A stretch of DNA of 37,193 bases, from the IMG/VR virus record IMGVR_UViG_3300042396_000308, positions 1 to 37,193 of that record; one strand, written 5' to 3'. Shown here in pieces: positions 31,391-37,193 of this stretch. A model generated the notes under the pieces. The model made no database searches. It saw only the letters and a list, made by a program, of their open reading frames with translations, and had not been told where the DNA came from. A program made the translations under genes and the position numbers. This DNA is from a virus. Positions within the stretch are counted from its first letter, which is position 1; every line of letters begins with the position of its first letter.

Positions 31391-32249
31391 ATGCCACCTC
31401 CAACATCTTTGCCTTTGCTGGATCGTCCATCATCCTTTGAAGAGTCGCTTCCATGCTGGTATTAACCGCAGCCCCCGCCCTAACCCTTGGGTGATTTCTT
31501 TCCATAAATTCCCAAAGGTATTCGGTCTTTCTTCGGACTCTAGATTTCATGTCGTGAACGGCTTTGTCGTAATCCATCCCAGTTCGCAGGGCTTCGGAAA
31601 AATGCTCTAGAACTTTGGGAACCTGTTCACTTGCACAAGTGCCACGCCTTTGAAACAACCACATTCGGGTTAACTGCGCCGCCTGCTCTGCTGGGCTGTT
31701 TTCGTTTAAAGTTTCCATATAGGACTCTTTCTCTTTCTCTAACTCTAACTCTTTCTCTAACTCTTTCTCTAACTGAAAAGCAGTCACTTTCTGTCCGCAA
31801 TCTGTCGGTAGTTCGTCCGCAATCTGTCCACAATCTGTCCTAACTTTGTCCACACTTTGTCCGTTAAGTGTCTGCAAGTCTCTGGCTTTCTTGTCCGCCT
31901 TTTCCTTCGCCCGTAAGTCTTTTGCCCGTTGATAATCCTCCGCCCTGCGCTTACCAGTCTTACCATTATGCTCGCCGTAGTTCGTTAGCCTAATACTGTT
32001 AGGGTCAATCACTTCAAGCCAACCTACCGCAGCCATTGCCTCTGCAAAGCCCGGTAGCCCCATCTCCGCATCAAGATGCTTGGGGCCAAGTTTGATGTTA
32101 CCTTCAAGGCTGCTTTCATCTGCAATCGTCCAGATGGTAAATAATGCCCCAAGGATTTCCAGCTTTGAACGGTTAAGATCCCCCGCAAGTCGAATGACTT
32201 GGGGGGCTTTGAGTAACGAGGTTCGCATTTTTATCCAGTCGCCTGCCAT
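31380..32249 (-). CDS. Phage replication initiator (replisome organiser-like)
   Basis: 289 residues with AAGGAG before the ATG. Residues 1-95 (GDWIKMRTSLLKAPQVIRLA, LFTIWTIADESS, GPKHLDAEMGLPGFAEAMAA) form the winged-helix N-domain common in phage replication initiators. A charged low-complexity stretch (about 160-175, ELEKELEKELELEKEKE) separates it from a helical C-domain (MWLFQRRGTCASEQV). It would bind the phage origin and recruit the host helicase. No polymerase is in the window, so the phage appears to use the host replisome. Confidence 0.72.
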   Translation of the reverse strand: MAGDWIKMRTSLLKAPQVIRLAGDLNRSKLEILGALFTIWTIADESSLEGNIKLGPKHLDAEMGLPGFAEAMAAVGWLEVIDPNSIRLTNYGEHNGKTGKRRAEDYQRAKDLRAKEKADKKARDLQTLNGQSVDKVRTDCGQIADELPTDCGQKVTAFQLEKELEKELELEKEKESYMETLNENSPAEQAAQLTRMWLFQRRGTCASEQVPKVLEHFSEALRTGMDYDKAVHDMKSRVRRKTEYLWEFMERNHPRVRAGAAVNTSMEATLQRMMDDPAKAKMLEVAYGN

Positions 32250-32260
32250 GATTCGACTCC

Positions 32261-32767
32261 TTATTTAATTCGTAAATGGTTGCCACGGGGTAGGACGGTT
32301 ACCCCATGAATGGTTTCGCCAAGCTTAATTTTTTCACGGATCGCATCCATGTTTGGCATAACGGTTATCTTTTGAAGCTCTGCGGGCAGGTCTTCAGTTA
32401 GGGCGGTAACCTCCAAGGGCTGCAAGCCCCCGTTAGCGCATACACTCAACTTGAAAGTTTTGGTTTCCAATTTGGTAATGCCTTGCAAGCCAAAGAAATA
32501 ATGCAGCCTTGACTTAAGATTCTTGGCAAGGTTTCCATCTTGGGAAGATAGGGCCATGATCCTGTCGGCTTCCTGTTTGCGGGCCAAGCTGTTCAACTCG
32601 CATTCCCGAATAAGCCTGCAATAGTTCTCAACCTTTTGCTCAATGTTGCCTTCCAGTTCGGCTAACAGTTGGTCAATAATTGGATCAAGTTCGCCCCCTT
32701 CCGGTAGGTCTTGGTTGACCCACTCAGATAGAATCCTTGAACCAGTATGCAAATCTAAAATGCTCAT
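32261..32767 (-). CDS. Siphovirus Gp157 family protein
   Basis: 168 residues with GGAGG before the ATG. Helical N-half (QDLPEGGELDPIIDQLLAEL, KVENYCRLIRECELNSLARK), then NLKSRLHYFFGLQGITKLET and FKLSVCANGG; the C-terminal part ends in 'LGETIHGVTVLPRGNHLRIK'. This is the characteristic Gp157 pattern, including the '..TKF..' strand and the 'G..I.GV.' end. Members often neighbour recombination genes. Its biochemical role is not settled; proposed roles link it to phage resistance or recombination. Confidence 0.87.
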   Translation of the reverse strand: MSILDLHTGSRILSEWVNQDLPEGGELDPIIDQLLAELEGNIEQKVENYCRLIRECELNSLARKQEADRIMALSSQDGNLAKNLKSRLHYFFGLQGITKLETKTFKLSVCANGGLQPLEVTALTEDLPAELQKITVMPNMDAIREKIKLGETIHGVTVLPRGNHLRIK

Positions 32768-32768
32768 G

Positions 32769-33584
32769 TTATCGTCCTCCGTTAACGGTTGCGGTTAATG
32801 CTTTGAGATCGTCAATAATAGTTTCAGCGGCTTCGTAGGAAAGTTCCTTGGGCGAATCTACACCGTAGTCTTCACGAACCATCTTGCCCCACTGAGCTTG
32901 TTCGGCTGGCGTAAAGTTCGCTGCCTTTTTCAATCGGGTTAGCTCTTTCAGTTGGGCTTCGGTTGCAAGCTCCGGTTCCATATCGTCGCCCGGCCCCATG
33001 CGTTCCACTGGTACTACTGCCACTGGCTTGGGTGCTGGTGCTGGCTTGGGTTGTTCCACTGGTTTGGCAATCGCCAAAGGTGCAGCGGGTTCGGGGATGA
33101 TCCTTGCGCTTGGAATGGTTTCAGCTTCAGTTTCATCCAGCCAACCAAGCCCGCATAGGGAAAGTGTTGCCCTGCGCTTTGCCTTCGTTATCGCTTTCAT
33201 GTGAGCATTAGCAAGCATTTCGCCCCTTAACCCATCAACGGAAACGCAACCAATGTCGCTATCTTCCCTGCCTGTTTTATCTCGTACTGTTGCAGTAACG
33301 GTAACAAGCCCGCCTGCTGCCACGGTTTGAACGGATACCACGCTTACCCCATGAATAGTGCGTAGCTGGTCGGTGCAGGCACGAAGCGCATATAGGGTTA
33401 CTTTGCCTTGCAGAAGGATATAGCCAAAGGGTTTCGTATGCGGATTAAGGCCCAAACTCTCGCATACCTGCATATAATGCTTAAGCTTTTCCTCGACTGA
33501 TAGTTTGCCCAAATCGCCTTCGATAAGTGCTGCTTCAACTCGTGAAGCAAGATTCATTGGTGCTGCTGTTACAAGGCTTGACAT
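32769..33584 (-). CDS. Putative single-strand annealing recombination protein
   Basis: 271 residues. Conserved core: HYMQVCESLGLNPHTKPFGY, ILLQGKVTLYALRACTDQLR, GRLANAHMKAITKAKRRATL (reading GEMLANAHMKAITKAKRRAT) and GLGWLDETEAETIP. This family recurs in phages and plasmids and has the look of annealing-type recombination proteins, though I cannot assign it firmly to RecT, Erf or Sak. A Pro/Ala-rich linker (about 165-205) precedes a C-terminal helical part. Its neighbours Gp157 and RusA support a recombination role. It would pair single strands and the RusA fusion would resolve junctions. Confidence 0.6.
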   Translation of the reverse strand: MSSLVTAAPMNLASRVEAALIEGDLGKLSVEEKLKHYMQVCESLGLNPHTKPFGYILLQGKVTLYALRACTDQLRTIHGVSVVSVQTVAAGGLVTVTATVRDKTGREDSDIGCVSVDGLRGEMLANAHMKAITKAKRRATLSLCGLGWLDETEAETIPSARIIPEPAAPLAIAKPVEQPKPAPAPKPVAVVPVERMGPGDDMEPELATEAQLKELTRLKKAANFTPAEQAQWGKMVREDYGVDSPKELSYEAAETIIDDLKALTATVNGGR

Positions 33585-33766
33585 TTAGAACTCCGGTTTA
33601 AAAATTTTTCTCGAACAATAACTACACTTTGGGGGGCTGAAAAAACGATCTTCGCCCGCCCCTGTTCGCAATGGGCCACACTGACCCAGCAAACCTCTCC
33701 GCCAATAGCCACTGCAATTCGTTCGCCGACTTTGCAGGTTAAAACTAGTCCTTTAATTTCTTCCAT
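33569..33766 (-). CDS. csrA: CsrA-like RNA-binding regulator
   Basis: 65 residues. Typical CsrA pattern: LVLTCKVGERIAVA (7-20), then AKIVFSAPQSVVIVREKFL (38-56). The Leu-rich first strand, GER at 14-16, AP at 44-45 and VRE at 51-53 (Arg52 corresponds to the RNA-binding Arg44) are kept. CsrA binds GGA-containing mRNA leaders, often blocking the Shine-Dalgarno site. The start of this gene is preceded by CAAGGATG, a full match to the CsrA core, so it may regulate itself. The gene overlaps the annealing protein by 16 bases. Phage-encoded CsrA is known but not common. Confidence 0.85.
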   Translation of the reverse strand: MEEIKGLVLTCKVGERIAVAIGGEVCWVSVAHCEQGRAKIVFSAPQSVVIVREKFLNRSSKCQAL

Positions 33767-33771
33767 TTTTT

Positions 33772-33779
33772 CATCCTTG
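33772..33779 (-). promoter_or_regulatory. Probable CsrA self-binding site at the csrA Shine-Dalgarno
   Basis: The minus strand reads CAAGGATG starting 13 bases before the ATG, an 8-of-8 match to the core CARGGAUG of the CsrA consensus and overlapping the AAGGA ribosome site. Confidence 0.6.
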
Positions 33780-33855
33780 ATTTGGTGTTTCCCTTTGGGG
33801 TTGGGGCTGCAAACGCAACCCAGAACAACCCCGCTGGGGAAGCCATTTGATAGCC

Positions 33856-34362
33856 CTAGAAAGGGCCGTATATTAAAACTTTTGATTGTGCGTCGGTAAT
33901 GCCGGGGTATTGATGGACATACAATTCACCAATTGCAGTCTCGGCATCGTCGGCCGGAAGAAACTGATTACCATTCCAGTACGACCACTCAACCCAAGCC
34001 TTGGGATAGTTCAACGCCACGAAAGGCATAAAAACTTGCAGCGTTCCAATACTCTTGGGGTGAATCCAAGTGTAGTAACCCTTCTCGGTTGCGCTTAATC
34101 CATCTCGGTTCCAGACTAAATAATCGGGAATAAGCTCATCGAAAAAGTCGCCCGCTTTTTCTTCAGCGTGAACGCTCGCTAAGTGGCTAGCCTTGTCTTT
34201 TTCTGCTTGCAATGCCAAGTCTTCGGCAAGCTTTTTGGCTAGCTTCTTTTCGTACAACCTGCCCACGGTTGCAATCTGCCTATCGGCTTCTTCGCCCCGT
34301 GGTCTTTTCCACTTTGCCCCCGCTGCTGCTGATATCAGTTCCGCTTCCTGTTGAGTCATCAT
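33856..34362 (-). CDS. Hypothetical protein, first gene of the early operon
   Basis: 168 residues. The ATG at 34362 (or the next codon) follows an AAGGA-type site. The N-terminal 65 residues are basic and helical (GRLYEKKLAKKLAEDLALQA), then FFDELIPDYLVWNRDGLSA and a strand-rich end (YVHQYPGITDAQSKVLIYGP). No domain is recognised. First gene after the leftward early promoter, next to the csrA gene. It may be an early regulator or anti-host protein; nothing in the sequence proves it. Confidence 0.6.
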   Translation of the reverse strand: MMTQQEAELISAAAGAKWKRPRGEEADRQIATVGRLYEKKLAKKLAEDLALQAEKDKASHLASVHAEEKAGDFFDELIPDYLVWNRDGLSATEKGYYTWIHPKSIGTLQVFMPFVALNYPKAWVEWSYWNGNQFLPADDAETAIGELYVHQYPGITDAQSKVLIYGPF

Positions 34363-34403
34363 TACAAGTTCCTTAAAAGAGGTTTCATCACTACACTATA
34401 TTT

Positions 34404-34432
34404 ATGTTAACACTTAGCAAACACAAAATCAA
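34404..34432 (-). promoter_or_regulatory. Leftward early promoter
   Basis: On the minus strand TTGATT (34427-34432), 17 bases, TAACAT (34404-34409). It is about 45 bases before the first early gene and diverges from the plus-strand promoter, so the two share one control region. Confidence 0.62.
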
Positions 34433-34455
34433 CTACAAATATTTAAAATAATATG

Positions 34456-34484
34456 TTGCGGTTTGCAATAACCCCCGCTATAAT
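34456..34484 (+). promoter_or_regulatory. Rightward promoter of the RHH gene
   Basis: TTGCGG (34456-34461), 17 bases, TATAAT (34479-34484): a perfect -10 box with ideal spacing. The -35 is within TTGC..GCAA, a small inverted repeat. The leader then runs about 35 bases to the RHH start. Confidence 0.82.
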
Positions 34485-34527
34485 GTCCGTAGTGGTTTCT
34501 CCGTTTCATTTTTAAATGAGGTGTGGT

Positions 34528-34746
34528 ATGTTTCTATCCACTATGGCACGACCAAAAAAATTCACCGAAGGCGCAATCCAACTTGGCTGGCGTTTGGATG
34601 GCAAAGACGAACCCTTGTTGAAGGGTCTTCAAGCCTATGCAGACGCACACCGGTTATCTAGGAACTCGGCCCTTACCATTGCGGTTGAGCGTTTGCTTGC
34701 CCAGTGGGAAAAGGAAAAGTCCGAAGCTAAAAAGCTGAAGTCCTAA
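34528..34746 (+). CDS. Ribbon-helix-helix regulator (CopG/Arc-like)
   Basis: 72 residues from the ATG at 34528, which follows TGAGGTG; a second ATG is five codons in. Sequence: MARPKKFTEGAIQLGWRLDG, then helix pair (LLKGLQAYADAHRLSRNSAL, TIAVERLLAQWEKE) and a basic tail. This is the CopG/Arc layout: one strand for DNA contact, two helices, and the NSAL turn. It is the only plus-strand gene with its own strong promoter. It likely represses the leftward early promoter as part of the lysogeny switch (inference). The stop converges on the gp88 gene (shared CTAA). Confidence 0.8.
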   Translation: MFLSTMARPKKFTEGAIQLGWRLDGKDEPLLKGLQAYADAHRLSRNSALTIAVERLLAQWEKEKSEAKKLKS

Positions 34747-35444
34747 TGCGCTTCCCGTTTGATTGCTCGCTCGGCCTGCCCACTCCCAAAGGTGTGGCGG
34801 GCTTGTTTTGTTTTTAAATGCTTAATGTTGTTTGCTGTTATTCCAATCCGATTGGTGGGCAAAGTTATTGCCAGTAAATCACTTTCGCTTTGATCTGAAT
34901 ACCCCGCAGCAATTAAGCTTTCAAGGTCGGGGAACACTTCCGCATGACGGTCATTTTCAAGGTCGATCAAGTTGTCTTCCTTACCCCCTAGAGAAAACAA
35001 ATACTTAAAATTCGGGGGGCAGTAGTCCTTTAAAACCCGCTTAAACATTTCAATCTGCTTGGTGTAGGCGTAGAAGGTGACCGAGGGAATATTGCTGCAA
35101 ATATTGACCCAAGCCTTAAGATAATCGTCGCTGTAAAAATCACCGGCATCGTGTATTCTTAACCATTTAATTTTGTGCAGGCCAATTTTCTCAATCTCAT
35201 CAATCATCGCCAGCTTCCAGCCGACCAAATCTTCCAGCGTGTATTCGAGGTTTGCAATGTGCTTGGCCTTAACCGTTGGGAAAAGGTAAGTGCCATTGCG
35301 GGCGTAACAAAGATGGGCGCAGTAATCAGCATTGGGGCAGGCGTTAAACCACTTGCCATCGGATAGCTGAACTTGCCAAGCCGGTAGCGACCAGTTCCAG
35401 ATGCCGTCCTTTTTTAGCTCAGAATTTTGGCTAAGTAGTTTCAT
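34743..35444 (-). CDS. Gp88-like phage protein
   Basis: 233 residues from the ATG at 35444, chosen for TTAGGGG before it. Matches the phage Gp88 family: WNWSLPAWQVQLSDGKWFNA, CPNADYCAHLCYARNGTY (Cys36, 42, 46), WLRIHDAGDFYSDDY (about 95-109), FYAYTKQIEMFKR. The Cys triad and the HDAGDFYS motif are the family hallmarks, and a metal-dependent or radical-SAM-like reaction has been suggested by analogy; the real function is unknown. The gene ends in the stop codon of the RHH gene. Confidence 0.85.
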   Translation of the reverse strand: MKLLSQNSELKKDGIWNWSLPAWQVQLSDGKWFNACPNADYCAHLCYARNGTYLFPTVKAKHIANLEYTLEDLVGWKLAMIDEIEKIGLHKIKWLRIHDAGDFYSDDYLKAWVNICSNIPSVTFYAYTKQIEMFKRVLKDYCPPNFKYLFSLGGKEDNLIDLENDRHAEVFPDLESLIAAGYSDQSESDLLAITLPTNRIGITANNIKHLKTKQARHTFGSGQAERAIKREAH

Positions 35445-35542
35445 GCTAACCCCTAATAAAAACTTGCCCCGCACCCGTGTTGCTTAAGCCGGGCCTGCCT
35501 TGCCGCCACTTGCCAGTGAGCAAAGCAGTTGCGGAGCAATGC

Positions 35543-35977
35543 TCATGTAATTTTTTTGAACTTGTCCACGGATACCAGTACGCATGGTTCCATATCTTGG
35601 GAATCGCCCCTATCGGTTCTGCCCCCGTAGACTAGATTCTCGGCAAAGAAATCGCTGATCGTTGCAACCCATATGCCGTCTTGCGTACCCACTGCCAGCA
35701 CGAACTTTAGGCCCGTGGTGTCGTAAACTTGTTTGGCGTTCATCCACTTGGTAAGGGCGATCATATAGCCGCCCATTCGCTCAATCTCAGCCATCGTATA
35801 ATTGCGCTGCTTAACCTCAACAAATGCGACAAGTCTACTATTGCGAACGGCAACAAAGTCGATTTTGTAAAGCCTTGGGGCTGCAAGTAGGGTGCAGCGG
35901 AAGTGGGTTGATACCGCTTCGCCTACACGGGCTTCGTTGGCTCGGTCTTTATCAGTTTCATGGTGTCTTAAAATAAT
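35543..35977 (-). CDS. PD-(D/E)XK nuclease-like ORF lacking a normal start
   Basis: The frame opens after a TGA at 35978 and runs 144 codons. Codes for ETDKDRANEARVGEAVSTHF, then APRLYKIDFVAVRNSRLVAF and VEVKQR. The Asp in YKID and Glu-x-Lys in VEVK form a PD-(D/E)XK (VRR-Nuc/resolvase-like) catalytic core. No ATG, GTG or TTG lies before this core; only ATT or the ATG at 35794 (after the core) exist. The frame begins at a tRNA-like element, so the 5' end may have been removed by recombination at an att site, or a rare ATT start is used. Confidence 0.55.
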   Translation of the reverse strand: MILRHHETDKDRANEARVGEAVSTHFRCTLLAAPRLYKIDFVAVRNSRLVAFVEVKQRNYTMAEIERMGGYMIALTKWMNAKQVYDTTGLKFVLAVGTQDGIWVATISDFFAENLVYGGRTDRGDSQDMEPCVLVSVDKFKKIT

Positions 35978-35978
35978 T

Positions 35979-36062
35979 CACACGCTGGGGAGTCGAACCC
36001 CATTCCAAAGCCCCACGCTAAGGTTAGCCCCACCGATAACAAACCGGGTTAGGCTGCGTGAT
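35979..36062 (-). other. tRNA-like element, possible attP core
   Basis: On the minus strand, bases 36002 to 35986 form a perfect T-arm (TGGGG TTCGACT CCCCA), followed by GCGTG, which pairs with CACGC at 36060-36056. D- and anticodon arms do not fold well, so this is not a convincing functional tRNA. A 3' tRNA half in a phage next to an integrase is typical for attP. It lies downstream of the integrase gene, as in lambda. Confidence 0.45.
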
Positions 36063-36106
36063 AAAAACAAGATAAGCCCGCATCGATTGTAATTCGATGC
36101 AGGCTT
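36061..36106 (-). terminator. Strong rho-independent terminator after integrase operon
   Basis: 13-base stem (AAGCCTGCATCGA and TCGATGCGGGCTT, one G-T pair), 7-base loop, followed on the minus strand by ATCTTGTTTTTAT. It ends the transcript of the integrase and winged-helix genes. Confidence 0.92.
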
Positions 36107-36135
36107 AGTGCTAAATTGGTGCTAACCGTTTTTGG

Positions 36136-36570
36136 CTATGTTATCTGATAGCCTCTTTTGTTGGGGCCAAGCTTTATAAAAAGCGTTGCCACAAGATCGG
36201 CAAGGCCATGTTTTACGGTAGAATCGCCGTGAAATATCCCTTTGTCCTCAAGCCCGACTTGGATTTTTGCCCCGCTTAAATATCCACTTTGTGTCCGCAA
36301 TAATTCTAAAATATCAATCTGACATTGATTGTGCTTTGCACCGTTTTGCACCATTTCTTGCACCGGTTTTGCAACTGTTGCAATGGTTCTTGCACCAAAG
36401 TCAATTGATAAAGACACCTGCCAACCTCCAAGTCCAGCCTGTTCGCTGAATGTCTTGATGTTGTTTTTAACCGCTATATTTAAAGCTTGCGTCATAAGAT
36501 AATGAAAACGCTGCGTGGGGCAGTCTATCACGGGTGGGCAACCTTCCTTAGTTTTAGCCGAGTCTTCCAA
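36136..36570 (-). CDS. Winged-helix-like protein downstream of integrase
   Basis: 144 residues from a TTG at 36570 that overlaps the integrase end by 17 bases; no strong ribosome site is seen, so the start may differ. The C-terminal 65 residues (CQIDILELLRTQSGYLSGAK, STVKHGLADLVATL, GYQI) fit a winged-helix domain. The N-terminal half is unrecognised. Given its coupling to the integrase it could be an excisionase/directionality factor or regulator (inference). Terminated by a strong hairpin. Confidence 0.65.
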   Translation of the reverse strand: MEDSAKTKEGCPPVIDCPTQRFHYLMTQALNIAVKNNIKTFSEQAGLGGWQVSLSIDFGARTIATVAKPVQEMVQNGAKHNQCQIDILELLRTQSGYLSGAKIQVGLEDKGIFHGDSTVKHGLADLVATLFIKLGPNKRGYQIT

Positions 36571-37193
36571 CGGCTGGTAGGGCTAATGATAATTCAGATT
36601 CTACATAAATCAATGTCGTATTTAAACTTTTATGCCCCAAGACTGCCCGGGCCGCTTGCCACCCGCACTCAGTGACAATGCGTGTTGCCGCAGTGTGCCT
36701 AAGTTGGTGTGGAGTAAACGGTTTAACCCCGGCTTTTATGCAGGCTCGTAGAAGCATACGACTGTACGACGTTGACAAATAACGGTTACCCGGCACACGG
36801 TCGCCGGACTTTTCCTTTATTTTTTTTGGTGAAAAAACATACTCAAAGGCGGGATCTATCCAAGGTGCAATTGCTGCTTGAGCTTTTGGCCCCAAATAGA
36901 TTTTACGGGAATGCCCCCGGTAGGCGTTCTTGTGCTTCCTAGGGGTGTAAACCCAAGGGTCAAGATTTCTGTCTATCGATGAGGGCAACATCGCTAGCAT
37001 TTCCCCGGGTCGCATTCCGGTGTATAACTGAACCAATACCATAGCCGCTTGCATGGGTTGCAAGCTTTTAACCACGGTAAGGATATCTTCCATCGCTGCT
37101 GGGGCCACGAGGGGATGATCTATCGCAGAAGTTCGCCCCGCTTTTAACGGTTCAACTAATCGAAGGTCATGGTAGGTATCGGCTGCAAGGTGG
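36554..37193 (-). CDS. int: Tyrosine integrase, 5' part outside window
   Basis: Open to the right edge: the frame continues upstream of the apparent GTG at 37108 without a stop (DTYHDLRLVEPLKAGRTSAI), so the GTG is internal. The catalytic set is complete: Arg in YTGMRPGEM, His and Arg in HQLRHTAATR, His in VLGHKS and Tyr in TLIYVES. Additional motif WVYTPRKHKNAYRGHSRKI precedes the catalytic C-domain. It would integrate the phage by strand exchange between attP and a host attB, possibly a tRNA gene. Confidence 0.93.
   Translation of the reverse strand, partial: HLAADTYHDLRLVEPLKAGRTSAIDHPLVAPAAMEDILTVVKSLQPMQAAMVLVQLYTGMRPGEMLAMLPSSIDRNLDPWVYTPRKHKNAYRGHSRKIYLGPKAQAAIAPWIDPAFEYVFSPKKIKEKSGDRVPGNRYLSTSYSRMLLRACIKAGVKPFTPHQLRHTAATRIVTECGWQAARAVLGHKSLNTTLIYVESELSLALPAVGRLG

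Noticed and set aside
33763-33846. Short frame in the csrA leader
   Set aside because: It has no ribosome site and overlaps the csrA start; the leader is more likely regulatory.
35484-35546. 20-residue frame starting in the nuclease stop (ATGA)
   Set aside because: Too short and no conserved feature; the coupled start may be chance.
35979-36062. A complete functional tRNA gene
   Set aside because: Only the T-arm and five acceptor pairs fold; no 7-base anticodon loop with a stem could be found, so it is kept as a tRNA-like element.
1-37193. CRISPR array, insertion sequence or rRNA
   Set aside because: No regular direct repeats with spacers, no transposase-like frame and no rRNA-like segment were seen.

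Overview
The window is a long stretch of a tailed, HK97-fold (Caudoviricetes, probably siphovirus-like) temperate phage genome. Nearly every gene is on the minus strand. Read right to left, the order is integrase, control region, recombination and replication genes, nucleotide and protein modification genes, packaging, head, neck, tail and fibres. No host gene was recognised. The style of the integrase, the small CsrA-like regulator and several small-protein patterns remind me of planctomycete phages and prophages, but that is recall-based inference. Shine-Dalgarno sites are mostly AGGGG or GGAGG type, and GTG and TTG starts occur.

Right end (36-37.2 kb): a tyrosine integrase runs off the edge and is followed by a winged-helix-like gene, a strong terminator, a tRNA-like T-arm element (attP candidate) and a PD-(D/E)XK nuclease-like ORF with no normal start. 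Control region (34.3-35.4 kb): a plus-strand ribbon-helix-helix gene has a near-consensus promoter diverging from a leftward early promoter; a gp88-like gene converges on it. Early operon (34.4 to 29.7 kb): a hypothetical gene, a CsrA homologue, a putative annealing protein, Gp157, a replication initiator, two zinc-binding proteins and RusA. RusA has no usable start codon and appears to be made by -1 frameshifting at CCCAAAA from the upstream zinc-ribbon gene.

Accessory block (29.4 to 22.6 kb): a noncoding regulatory stretch, DUF932, then an operon ParB / PAPS-reductase-like / IbrB-like ParB / methyltransferase-fold protein. An HNH-like zinc protein and an amidoligase plus class II glutamine amidotransferase pair follow. 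Two promoters here share the same operator-like sequence around their -35 boxes. An XRE regulator and a plus-strand zinc ribbon start on the same bases in opposite directions.

Late region (22.5 kb to the left edge): small and large terminase, portal, MuF-like protein, protease-scaffold fusion, decoration-like protein, major capsid protein, several head and neck genes, tail terminator, an unlisted 54-residue gene, tail tube, tail chaperones with a lambda-like -1 frameshift (GGGAAAC), a tape measure with three 105-residue repeats, distal tail genes, two collar-domain fibre proteins and further fibre proteins. The leftmost fibre-like gene continues out of the window. No lysis genes or DNA polymerase were recognised.
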